From: Ochotona curzoniae
Taxonomy: Eukaryota; Chordata; Mammalia; Lagomorpha; Ochotonidae
Length of the DNA stretch: 64,000 nucleotides
Assembly (NCBI RefSeq): GCF_017591425.1
Contig: NW_024465885.1
Coordinates: 32,496,501 to 32,560,500 of the forward strand
Direction of reading: 5' to 3'
Position 1 is the stretch's first letter; each line of letters opens with the position of its first letter. Made by a program: the position numbers and the translations under genes. The notes beneath the pieces were generated by a model. That model made no database searches, had not been told where the DNA came from, and saw only the letters and a list, made by a program, of their open reading frames with translations. Shown piece by piece: positions 21,369 to 31,984 of the stretch.

Positions 21369-24068
21369 TTAATATGGCAAAACAAGTAAAAGCAAAGCTT
21401 CCTGCATTTTGGATCCTTCATATTGGCTGAGGGCTGGAAGTAACTCGCCCTCAGTTTCCTTTGAGACAGAGATACTATGTGGAGACCTCTGCAGCTGTAG
21501 AAAAGAAGAAAGAAGAAAAAAAGTGCTTTGAAAACAACGTGCTCCTGTAACTTTTCAGTCCCTTGATGTCACATTCACCCTGCTTGCTCCACAACAAACT
21601 GAGGAGGCCTTGATTATCAGTAAGCTTTTGCATTTCCTTTATCATCTGCTATTGGACTTTGCACACACATGCATTGTCACCTGTGCAACCTGTGTCATTG
21701 TTTAGCTTTATCATAGCTTCCTCTTCTCTAAATTGTACTTCCTCTGAAATATCAAATATATCATTACATAGTGAATAACAGTGCACAGGGATACATTGTC
21801 CATATATTGAGAAAACGAATACAATTATGCACTAAGTATGACATCTTAAATTCTCATAATTAGCATCTGCACTTCTCTTTCTGTCATGGTTTATTATAGT
21901 CATCTTGGTGGCTAACTTCTTAATGAAGTAATTCTGAGTATTTTACACATAATTGCTATGTGTCTCTTCACTTTCACATATTTAGCCTCCGAGGGGAAAA
22001 TAAATAAAATGTCCTCTATAACATTATGTCCTGAATAGCTGAGGATTCACACTATTTTTCTAAAGAAGATTGCTAAGAAAGCATAATATGCTGATATGTA
22101 ACTCTGAGATCATTTAAGGAAGGGGGGGGCAAAATATATCATTGTAAGAATTTTGCTTAGCTAATTGAGGAGAGAATTGGTAAGACTATAGACACATATT
22201 AGAGATATTTGCCAAGAGCTATGACTTTTTCTTCCTTAATATTAATTGTTGATGATAGTGTATACTCAATTCGTAAGCACTTATAACTTTCTGTTATATT
22301 AACTGAAGTATGAGGAGCAGAAACAATGTCAGTTCATAACTGAATCTCCTATTGTTTTGTTCTTATCTTTCAAACATAGAAGTGTATACTGTAAAACTTT
22401 GCTGAAGAAAAGAGAGAGAGAGAGAAAGAAAGAAAGAGCACACAGAAAGTAAGAAACAGAAAGCAATTTTGAGATTTTTGGAAGTGAAAGCAAAAATTTA
22501 AACCAAATAGGTCATATGTTGCTACATAAATCAGGGTGAGACTAACAGCTGACAAAATAGTGCATAGGACCATTCCTGGAAACAGAGCAGCAGATAAACC
22601 TAGTTCAATCTAATGAGAAAACATAAAGAAGTAAGCCATAAAGCCAAGCTGTAGCACTGGGCAGCACTGCATCAACATATTACAGTCAATGCATGTATCT
22701 GCCTTTGTTAGTATGAAAGCAGTTCACACCGGGACAAACAAAACAAAACAGTGTGGTTTTATTTGTCTTTTTTCAGGGTACTGCACAGAAACATTTTGTG
22801 AAAAGAAAATGTATGTATCCTACAGTAAGTGGACCTATGTCTTATCTGATGTCCTGTGGGGAGCAGGTGGGTCGGATGGCATGGGTGTGTGATGTGCACT
22901 GCTCCTTGGTTAGCAAGGCTACAAGGAGTTTCTGGCAGCATGGCAAGGCCCGGCAGAATGTCTCTGGTCACCTCATTGCTGCCTCACCCATTGTATGGAA
23001 CTCAATCGCCTCTCTAATGTTTCATAGAATTCTCCTGAGGGTGTTGTTGTTGTTTTTCTGCTAATGTGAAGTGATTCCTGTAACTGGTATGACACCTCAG
23101 ATTGATCAATCATGTTATGATAAAAACAGCTTTAGCAATGCAAGGCTATGACACACAGCTAAAAGTATACAATAGTACAATTAAGCCCACAATGTTTCCA
23201 AACATCTTGTTATGTGCCCACTTTTGTCCTGAAGTTTGCCCTACCATGAATAATGTTTTCCTTAAGAAATGGCTTGATAATATCTTGGAACAGATGGCAA
23301 TCATGGAGGTACAAAGAGTTTATTGACTATGTGCCTCAAACTGTTACAACACATGATATGACACATTTTAGTTTCTCACCACAGAAATCAAAAGTATATG
23401 GGGCATCTTCTAAAGGGAAATAAATGTGAACCCCCCCTCAAAATGGCTTAAAATCTCTATCTTATATTGGCACTTATATTTAGGGAAAGAAAACAGTTTA
23501 TAAAAATAAAAGGAAGTCTCTTGTAAAAGCCCTCTGTTTGTATATTGGCTGAGTTGCCTTGATCCCTTTCACTGCTCTTTAACAACAACAAAAAAATTGA
23601 ATCAGCACTAGGTGAAGGTGACAGTGATTAATACATGATTTGATCATAAGATTTAGCAAAGAATCTATGTTATATACTTTTAGAAAATCCTTTCATTTAT
23701 GATCTTTTAATTCTGTACTCTTAATATTCTAAGCAATATTAGTTTGTTTGTGTTTAGTAAAAATTGATTTTGAGTATAAATGAATCATTTGTCACTATGT
23801 AACCACATGCGCTGCCAACCATGGAGTTTCTGACTTCAGCCAGGTGACTGCAGGTTTCAGTGAGTAATGATTGTTGAAAATGTTTTCCTTAGAATTGTTT
23901 TTTATATTTTCTTAACCATAATGTAAAAATGAAACAATTGGATATTGTGCAAAAGCTTGGGATGATAGCGGTCCGTGTGTTATCTCTTCATCATATCGTC
24001 TCACCAATCCATGCATCCTTTGCAAGCTCTCAAGTTAGCTGGAGCTGGTCTCCGGCATCGCCCTATTC
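21369..24068. other. Unassigned stretch, 2.7 kb
   Basis: No transposable element or known gene is recognised. The 22.67-23.33 kb part has higher sequence complexity, with open frames of 103 and 74 codons on the plus strand and a candidate short exon at 22777-22824. A GA/GAAA microsatellite sits at 22410-22437. Confidence 0.4.
22410..22437. repeat. (GA)n / (GAAA)n microsatellite
   Basis: Seven GA units grading into three AAAG units. Confidence 0.9.
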
Positions 24069-24389
24069 TTTAAGATTTATTTATTTTTGTTGCAAAGTCA
24101 GATATATAGAGAGAAGGGGAAACAGAGAGAATGATCTTCCATCCGATGATGCACTCCCCAATTGACCCCAAAGGCCGGTACTGCACTGATCCAGAGCCAG
24201 GAGCCAGGAACTCTTCCAGATCTCCCACGCTGTTGCAGGGTCCCGAGGCTTTAGGCCATCCTCGAATGCTTTCGCAGGTCACAAGCAGGGAGCTGAATGG
24301 GAAGTTAAGCAGCCTGGACATGAACCAGCTCCTATAGATCCTGGTGCATGAAATGCGCAGGTTTAACCTCTGAGCCACCACACAGGACT
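24069..24389 (-). mobile_element. CSINE, full length
   Basis: TTTAAGATTTATTTATTTTTG tail, GATCTTCCATCCGATGATGC and CTTTCGCAGGTCACAAGCAGG blocks. The head region has several changes. Confidence 0.93.
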
Positions 24390-24687
24390 GCTGGTATACC
24401 CTTCTACACTTTCTGCTTCACAATCTAATTCTAACAGCTTTGTGTGACATTTGGTAATTAGATCACTGTAGCTGAGAGCTTACCCCTACAGTTTTCTTAT
24501 GATTAATCAAAATCAGCAATAAAAATGTGCCTTGCAAGCTGTTGGAACACAAGGTTTGACAGGAATACTGCTAAAAGTGAATTTTGTAAGAGATTATATG
24601 TATAGTTTAAGCTTATTTTTTTAAAATATATGTCTATATCACCCTCCATCCTGTGGTGCTGACAGACAACATGGGCAGCGGCTGGTG

Positions 24688-24863
24688 GTCCGGTTGATCC
24701 ACTTCCACTGCAGCTCTCTGCCTGTGGCGTGCTTGAGAGGAGGCTCCTGAGCTCAGTCATGCCTGTCGCAGCTGAGGAAATGAACCAGCAGTCAGCCACT
24801 CCCTCTCTTCATTTGTCTGTGTAAACAAGGCCTTTCAATTAAAAATGAATAAATCTTAAGAAC
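24688..24863 (+). mobile_element. CSINE with internal deletion
   Basis: It goes from GATCCACTTCCACTGCAGC and CTCTGCCTGTGGC almost directly to GGAGGCTCCTGAGCTCAG, losing about 60 bp of the consensus middle. It ends in AAAAATGAATAAATCTTAA. Confidence 0.75.
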
Positions 24864-24884
24864 ATAATTTCTATTATTAAAAAG

Positions 24885-25790
24885 AGCAATCTGCAATAAC
24901 AACGACATGGAAATAAAGTGCATGCCCATCAGAAGATGAGTTGATAAAAAAAAAATTGTGGCAGATCTACTACTCTATGAAATAGCACTCAGCAATTAAA
25001 AAGAGTGAAATTGTACCATTTGCAACAAAACGGCCCCTACTAGAGACCATTATGCTCAGTGAAATAAGTCAGTTCTCAAAGAAGAAATATTGTATGTTCT
25101 CTGTGATATAAGAAAACCTTCATGAAAAACCTAGGGTCATTATTTCTTTCAATTGAGTTTTTTGCCAAATCTCATAGATTTTTATATTTTTGTTTTTATT
25201 TTCGTTTATTTAAGATAGTTGTTTATCTTATGAATTTCTTGTCAGAATCATAGGACATACAGCAGAATCATTTTCAAGAATTTTTTTTTTTTAGTTTTTC
25301 CTTTATTCCTTCAGCAAAACATTGGTCATTCCGTGTCATGTAAGTTCACTGCATTTATTGTAAATTTTTAATTTTTATTCCTATCGTTGATTTTGTTGAA
25401 TAGTTTCTCATTTCAGGAGACATAGCAACTGTGTAATACAGACTATCATGTCTAGTTGTGAGAAAGCAATTCGGTATGCATCTCTACTTCCAAATCAAAG
25501 ATGGACTCCCAATGACACTCTCCAATATCTCTCGACAATAGGGTGCTAGATTCTCTGCTGTTGTCCATACCTACAATGGCAGAATACACTGAGATAGCTG
25601 AACGATGGACTTACGGCATATGAAGGACTATACCATTGTAATAATATATGGGAAATCAGTGTGTGTGGTGGTGGGGAGAGGGGAAGGTTGTAGAAGGGGA
25701 GCTGAAAACCCAGAGCCTATATAACTGTATCATACAATAATAAAACAAAATTTACAACTAAAAATAAAAGAATAGCAACATACTTTAAGA
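24885..25790 (+). mobile_element. LINE-1 3' end (ORF2 terminus and 3' UTR)
   Basis: The sense-strand block AATAGCACTCAGCAATTAAAA with CATTTGCAACAAAACGGCCC is the classic distal L1 region. From about 25470 the lagomorph-type 3' UTR follows, with a G-rich tract (GGGGAGAGGGGAAGG) and CAGAGCCTATATAACTGTATC just before the A-rich end. Confidence 0.8.
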
Positions 25791-25852
25791 AAATAATAAT
25801 CAGTATTATCTCAATCTTAACAGTAACAATATAAATCTACTTAACAAATTAA

Positions 25853-26187
25853 TGAGCCCATTGCAGTAGCCTAGTGGCTAAAGTCCTCACACCTTGCATT
25901 CGCTGGGATCCCGTATGGACGCTGCATCATGTCCTTGCTGCTCCATCTCCCACTCAGTGACCTGCTTGTGGCCTGGGAAAGCAATAGAGGACGGCCCAAA
26001 AACCAGAGACCCTGCGCCTGTGTAGGAGACCCAGAAGAAAGGCTTAGCTCCTGATTTCAGAGCAGCTCTGCCTCAGCCATTGTAGGCACCTGCGGAGTGA
26101 ATCACTGGATGGAAGATCTTTCTATCTCGCCTATATCTGCGATCTTACTTTCTCATATAAACAATTAATAAATCTGTAAAAAATTGA
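25853..26187 (+). mobile_element. CSINE, full length
   Basis: GTAGCCTAGTGGCTAAAGTCC head, CTTGTGGCCTGGGAAAGC, and an AATTAATAAATCTGT tail. Moderately diverged. Confidence 0.92.
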
Positions 26188-26295
26188 AATTTTATCATTT
26201 TCATTTAAATTTCAGTGTAGAATGTTTAAATGTTAAAACAGGCAAATTTCAGGACAACTTTTGGACTCAGTAATTACGATATTACCTAGCAGTAA

Positions 26296-26578
26296 TATCT
26301 TATAGCCTGATGACGACAGCCTTCACCTTGAAACTGCCAGGAACCCATTTGGGTGCTGATTCTAATCTCAGCAGCCCCGCTTCCCATCCAGCTCCACACT
26401 TTTGGCCTGGGAAGCAATTGAGAATGGCCCAAAGTCTTAGAAGAGGTTCCTGACTCTTGGCTCCCGGCTTCGGATTGGTACAGCTCCGGCCTTTGCGGGC
26501 ACTTGGGGAGTAAATCATTGGATGGAAGATCTTCCTCTCTGTCTCTCCTCTCGTATATCTGACTTTGCAATAAAAAAA
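26296..26578 (+). mobile_element. CSINE
   Basis: Head degraded; CTAATCTCAGCAGCCCCGC and CGGCTTCGGATTGGTACAGC blocks are well preserved. The 143-codon minus-strand frame across it (26286-26717) is SINE-derived. Confidence 0.9.
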
Positions 26579-26613
26579 TTAGATATATATAATATACATA
26601 TATATTTAAATCA

Positions 26614-26893
26614 CCTGGCGCACCAGTATCCCCTGTTGAAGTAGCGAAGTGAGTCCCAGTTGTAATGTAGTAACTCCAGCTCCCAGCTATCATGCATGCT
26701 GGGACGCAGCAGATCATGGCTCACGTGCCTGGCTCCCTCTCCCACACATGGACGACAGGATGGGTTTCAGACCCCTTGTTTCATCATACCCAATCCCATT
26801 TGTCTTGTAAATTTGGAAAGTAAATCAGTGAATAGAAGATTCTTTGTACCTGTGTCCCTTACTGCACTCTGCCTTTAAAATAAAGTTTAACTA
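26614..26893 (+). mobile_element. Old CSINE subfamily
   Basis: The TGCTGGGACGCAGCAGATCATGG block and the CTGCCTTTAAAATAAAGTTT end fit an older, rabbit-like subfamily rather than the young copies. Confidence 0.7.
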
Positions 26894-27079
26894 ATATTTG
26901 AAACTATCCTAACACTTTATGCCAAAGGCTATCTAAATTTACTATGTGATAGTATTAGATCAGTTGTACACAGTATTTTGCATATGGGAGAAAATTCTAG
27001 ATGATAACAAATTCAATTTTAGGCCTAACTGAATGATTTCTTACTAAGATAGTCCTTATAACTTGAGTACACATACATG

Positions 27080-27397
27080 TTGCAGAGATTTCTGGTTGGT
27101 AAATCGGTAAAATACAGAAAGTAAAGGAATGCCCGAGACCTGCTATTTGCGTATTCATTCCTCAAATGGTCACAAGGGATGGAACTAGGCCAGGCCAAAC
27201 CAAGAGCCTGAAGCTTCCTCTGTGTGGCTTCTATAGGTTCAGGGTTTTGACGACCTGGGTCATCTTTCATTGCCTTTCACAGTTGAATAACAGGGAGCTA
27301 GTACTGGAAGTGGAGCTTTGGGTACATGAATAGGTATCCATGTGAGATTCCAGCATAAGAGAAACCTCAACCTACTCCTCCACAGAGCTGGCCCCTC
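27080..27397 (-). mobile_element. CSINE, degraded
   Basis: GTATTCATTCCTCAAATGGTC, GAGCCTGAAGCTTCC and head GAGCTGGCCCC on the plus strand give the minus orientation. Confidence 0.75.
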
Positions 27398-27409
27398 TCT
27401 TCAGCATTA

Positions 27410-27738
27410 AGAAAAAAAAAAAATCTGTATTCAAAAGTCAGTTTTACATGCAGAGAGAGAGAAATAGAGAAGAAACAGTCAGCTTCCCTCTGTCCATCTG
27501 GTGGTTCTTCCCGGAAGTGGCCACAATGACCAGTGCTGAATCAGACTGAAAGCATGTGCCAAGAGCTTCATTTGGGTCTCTCTGGTGGGTGTCAACATCA
27601 TCCTGCTGTGCTTTCCCAGACCATTGCAAGAGAGTTGAATGTGAGATGGAGCACTGTGAACATTAACTGGCACACATATAGGATGCTGCCATCATATAGG
27701 TCGCTTCTTTAACAAATAAACCACAATGTCAGCCCTGT
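27410..27738 (-). mobile_element. CSINE, degraded
   Basis: Tail A/T run then CAGAGAGAGAGAAATAGAG, GGAAGTGGCCACAATGACCAG, and a head ending GTCAGCCC. Same orientation as, and adjacent to, the previous copy. Confidence 0.78.
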
Positions 27739-27785
27739 TTTCAGTGTCAACTTTTAGTGGTGCCATGTTGAACACAAACATTATA

Positions 27786-27807
27786 CACACACACATATGT
27801 GTGTGTG
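27786..27807. repeat. 22-bp perfect (CA)n/(TG)n palindrome
   Basis: CACACACACAT is followed directly by its reverse complement ATGTGTGTGTG with no spacer. Confidence 0.95.
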
Positions 27808-27984
27808 AAAAATATTATAGAAGGTTTCATAGTGTGGCACTAATAACAAAATGAACAACTGAAATTCAAAGAAATTTCTTTACACATATTTCCACACCAA
27901 AAAGAACATTTTTAGAGATAAATTATTCAAAGTGACCAAATACAATACACACCACACAAAAAAAAGGTTCACACTCAGACTTTT

Positions 27985-28316
27985 GTTTTAAATGATTTAT
28001 TCATTTTTATTGAAAAGTCAGTTATACAGAGAGGAAGAGAGACAGAGAGGAAGATCTTCTGTCTGTTGATTCACTCCCAAAGTGGCCACAAAAGCCAGAG
28101 CTGAGCCGATCCAAAGCCAGGAGCCCTGAGCCTCTTCTAGGTCTCCCACATGGGTGCAAGAGTCCCAAGGCTTTGGGCCATCTTCCACTGTTTTCCCAGG
28201 CCACAAGTAGGGAGCTGAGAGGGAAGTGGAACTGCCGGGATTAGAATCGGCGCCCATATGGGATCCTGGCACATTTAAGGTGAGGACCCTAGCCATTAGG
28301 CCACTGCATAGGACCC
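27985..28316 (-). mobile_element. CSINE, full length (second insertion at a shared site)
   Basis: GCCAGAGCTGAGCCGATCC and GGGATTAGAATCGGCGCCC are well preserved. It is flanked by CAGACTTTT at 27976-27984 and 28317-28325. It lies against an older CSINE in the same orientation. Confidence 0.94.
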
Positions 28317-28321
28317 CAGAC

Positions 28322-28617
28322 TTTTTTTTTTTAAGATTTATTCATTTTAGTTTGAATGTCAAAGTAGCGAAAGAGAAGAGTCAGATAAATCCTTCATCCA
28401 TTGGTTCCTTCCCCAAATGGCCACAATACCATAACTTCCCAACTGAAGCTCCCGGGTCACCTGTTTGAGTGCAGGAGCCCGAGGACTTAGAGCCTTCTCT
28501 GCTGCTTTCTCAGAACAGTCAGGGAGCTGGAGCAGCAAGTGGAACAGCAGGTCATGAACTGGCAAACGCATAGGATGCTGGAACTGAAGCCAAAGATAAG
28601 CCTGCTATTCCACTGTG
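28322..28617 (-). mobile_element. Older CSINE (first insertion at the shared site)
   Basis: T-run tail, GGTTCCTTCCCCAAATGGCC, and a degraded head. Its right flank AAGGTTCCTACACTCAGAC (28618-28636) matches AAGGTTCACACTCAGAC (27964-27980) on the far side of the younger neighbour. Confidence 0.85.
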
Positions 28618-28636
28618 AAGGTTCCTACACTCAGAC

Positions 28637-30060
28637 ATTTTATTATAGAAGTTATAAAGTGATAACCAAAAAATGGAGTTATATGGGCTGTACTAGAAGC
28701 AATTATGTGAGTTTTATTTTGCCTTTCTAATATAATGAAAATTAATGTGATTCTTTTGTATGTTAATAGGGTTTTTTACAAACTAAGGAACAAATATGTA
28801 TTAAATGTGAAGGAACAGATGATTTTGTAAATTGAATTTATAGGCATTATCATACACAAAAAATTAAGTCATAATATTGTATCAAATGTATGAGAATAAG
28901 TAGATGCAAGAATCAGGACTACCAAATTAACACATGAAAATGTTAATTTGTCTAAGGAAAAAGACTGAGTTGAGTTTGTTTTTGTATTCCACACAAAACT
29001 CTTACACATGTAAAACAAAATAGTGTGTTCCGCTCTTTGAAACAATCATCTGTCTCAGTCTGTACGTGATAGATGTTGGCTTGTCATAGGAGATCATGCC
29101 TTGATTTATGAAGACGGGAACAAGAAATGAAGAAATTATTTAAAAGGCAAAGAAGTTATTTATGGTAGAAATAAAATTTTACAAGACAAAGGAGGAGATT
29201 GCCCCGGGACAATGAAATATCAATTATTTCCCTCAAGATAACAAATACTAAGTTCATAATTTAAAAAAATTTCTTATCAGCTGGTCAGTTGCCTAATCAG
29301 TTTTTCCTCTTTCCTTGCTATTTTCAAATCATGCACACATGCACACACGAGATTAATAGGAATTCATACACAGGCACTGATCAAAATTCAGAATTTATTT
29401 AGTTTATGATTTCAGCAGTACAATTATGTAGCAATTGCATCCACAAATAGCATAAATAATTTTGTGAGGGTCATTTGGAACTGATATGACTAAGTAAAAA
29501 AAAAAAAAAAGAAAACAGACATAAATTTCCAGCCACAAATAAAAGTTGTAATGTAAGAAGCCTTCAAGTAGAACTAGGCAGCAATTGCCTGATTAATGGG
29601 CTGTGTAATGAAAGATATTCTTGAACATGACCTTCTTTTCCATCTATATAACGTGAATGGTAGTCATTTAGGTGTCCAGAAATGTTTTCAGGACAAAATA
29701 GCTTCAAAAGGAAAAATGTCCCTTAAAAGGGAACTATCCGTTGCTTTTGGCTTTTTGAGAGTGTAATAATGCTGTTCATGGTGTATATGATTTTGAATGA
29801 GTACTAAAAATAATCCATGTCATTTGAACTCCCCCCCCACAAAACACACATTTTACCCATATGGATCTACTAATACGAAAAGAGTAAGATAAATATATAA
29901 AGGATAGATTCGTAATTGCTGATTTGCTGTTCTTTACAATAAAAAAACATGATTATGTTTTAACTTCCTGAAGATGTATAAAAAGTTATGTTGAATGACA
30001 AATCAAAGAATGTAATTTGAAACACCCAAAATTTTAGAACTTTGACAGGGTCATTTTCTG
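28637..30060. other. Unassigned AT-rich sequence
   Basis: No repeat family recognised; an A-run near 29498 is the only simple sequence. Confidence 0.45.
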
Positions 30061-30357
30061 CTTGGGATGTTGCTGTGCCGATCTGGTTGTGTAATGTGTC
30101 ACATGGTGGAGATGGCAATATTGTAATCATGTGTGGGAAGAAGTGATTACAGCTTGCCAATAAGAAGTGAGAGCTGAGTAGGGCCAGGGTTAGCAATCCT
30201 GCTGTGAGAATCACATGGGAGTCCCAGCATGTTTCCTCTTAATCCTTTTCTACATTAGGACTTCCAATGACCTCTCACTGGGTGTTAATCCCTTAATGCT
30301 CTACCACTTCAACACTATTACACTGAGGACCAAGCTACCACAACATGGATGTCTTGG
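30061..30357 (+). mobile_element. Possible ancient interspersed repeat
   Basis: The order of blocks (ACATGGTGGAGATGG, GACCTCTCACTGGGTG, TACACTGAGGACCAAGC) recalls a common ancient mammalian repeat in which 'cases... dates... gaccaagc' style CCACTTCAACACTATTACACTG segments occur. I cannot name the family. It ends in an AAAC-repeat tail. Confidence 0.35.
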
Positions 30358-30398
30358 TAAAACAAACAAACAAATAAACAAACAAACAAACCAAAAAC
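30358..30398. repeat. (AAAC)n tract
   Basis: About nine AAAC/CAAA units with one AAAT variant, probably a degenerated poly(A) tail. Confidence 0.9.
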
Positions 30399-30429
30399 AG
30401 GCCATTGTCTATATCTGCAATCTCAGAAT

Positions 30430-30610
30430 ACAATTAAATAGCAGAATGATGGTCTTGTGACTGTGAGGGGCTATACTATTTTAATAATATAAGGGAAACC
30501 ACATAGGGGAAGAAGATTTGGGGTTAGGGCAAAGAAAAGCCCAGAGCTCATAGGTTTTCAATCTACAACCCATCTTTATAACACTCCCTTTTGTTTTTTT
30601 CTACCAATTC
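30430..30610 (+). mobile_element. LINE-1 3' UTR fragment
   Basis: It aligns by eye with the L1 3' UTR at 25.58-25.74 kb: GGGGCTATACTATTTTAATAATAT against GGACTATACCATTGTAATAATAT, and CCCAGAGCTCATAGG against CCCAGAGCCTATATAAC. Confidence 0.7.
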
Positions 30611-31234
30611 AGCTATCAAAATATGACTTTAAGGAAAATATAAGTTATGAGATCATATTTCTGAGCATTATGTTACATTTTAACGAAGTTTTATCCCTTG
30701 GAATCCAGAGTAGTCATGCTTTTAGAAGTGGTTTATACTTGCAGTGCATGTTGACCACTTGACTTTAGTTGAATATCACACAAATAGTTTTATTGATCTT
30801 TTTAACAAAGTCATCCATCATGATCAGTTGTTATAAATTTGATTTTGCAAAACAAAACAAAACAAAACTTTAATCTCAGGAATTTAAACATTTTGGTGTT
30901 CAAATCTGTATAATTTGTAATACACTGCCCTAAAGACCAAATGCATAATTCAGATACACAGTTCAGTAAAGACATTTATAGCTTTGAATAGAATTAATTT
31001 ATATGTGATTATGTAGTAACTAAAACCTTTATACCAATCAATGTTTTTCTTTATCAAAGTCTAATATTAAGGCATTTTGCCTCATTTATGAGGCTGTCTG
31101 ACACTTCAAGTAACCTAGTAGTGACATTTTGCATTTCAAATTTCAATGAACCCTGTTTAAGAAAATATGACTAATGATAAATTTTAAGGACTCTTAATGG
31201 ATAATCACAGATTAGTAAGATACTTTCAAAGCAA
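30611..31234. other. Unassigned AT-rich sequence
   Basis: An AAAAC-repeat tract near 30848 and nothing else recognisable. Confidence 0.4.
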
Positions 31235-31600
31235 ACAAACAATTCAAGACCATGAAAAATGCCATAAATGTGAGGTGTTGGAGAATTAAAATTAAAACCA
31301 CAATGAGATATACTCAAAAGAAATTAAATCAATTTATCAAAGTGATATGTACATTGCCATGTTAATGTCAGTGCTACACACATGGATAGGAAGTAGAAAC
31401 AATCTCATGTCCATTAACTGTTGAGCTGCTGAAGAAAAGGTGGTAAATATAAACAGTAAATATTGTTCAACAATTAATAAATGAACTATCAATGCATCTC
31501 AAGGTTGTGAAGAAACAAAAACAATCAACAATAAAAATATTCTCAAAAAAAGAGTTAGCAGGAAGAGAGAACTAATTAAAGAAGTCAATAAAAAATTAAA
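31235..31600 (+). mobile_element. LINE-1 fragment, ORF2 end and 3' UTR
   Basis: Sense L1 block AAATTAAAACCACAATGAGATA near 31287, then a diverged segment with CTCATGTCCATTAACTG near 31405. Frames are broken. Confidence 0.65.
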
Positions 31601-31691
31601 ACTTCAAATAAGATGTGTAAAATTACTCAGTTGAAGAGTTGTTTTTTAATATAAAGTAACTAAAATCTGTATATCATTGGCTCAGCTTATA

Positions 31692-31718
31692 GCAACAGCA
31701 ACAACAACAACAACAAAA
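31692..31718. repeat. (CAA)n microsatellite
   Basis: Imperfect run of nine CAA/CAG units. Confidence 0.9.
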
Positions 31719-31799
31719 GTTAGAGAAGACCAAAATAAATACCGGTCATGAAAAAAGAGGAAAGGAATGCACACCCCAGAGAAGCATTCATATGAGAAC

Positions 31800-31955
31800 A
31801 TACTTGTTGCCAGGACCTGCCACTTGTGTCACTTCACATAACCCAACAGGGAGCCTTCTATCACATATGAGGAAACTCTGGCTCAGAAAGTTTGACCACC
31901 TCACTTAGTGTTCCAGCGATTTGGCCCATCTTTGAACTGAGAGTCCCAAATTCTA
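31800..31955 (+). mobile_element. MIR (ancient tRNA-derived SINE)
   Basis: The MIR order is visible: GTTGCCAGGACCTG, the ACTTCACATAACCCAAC block, then ATGAGGAAACTCTGGCTCAGAAAG (the most conserved part) and the ATCTTTGAACTGAGAGTC end. MIR predates placental mammals, so this anchors old sequence among younger insertions. Confidence 0.8.
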
Positions 31956-31984
31956 AGAAATGCCAGGATAAACCAGGAAAGCGG

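Noticed and set aside
21062..21421. 119-codon open frame on the minus strand
   Set aside because: It lies almost entirely within a young CSINE; the same translation recurs in other CSINE copies (for example near 18.4, 44.2 and 50.7 kb).
26286..26717. 143-codon minus-strand frame
   Set aside because: Antisense of the CSINE at 26.3-26.6 kb and its flanks.
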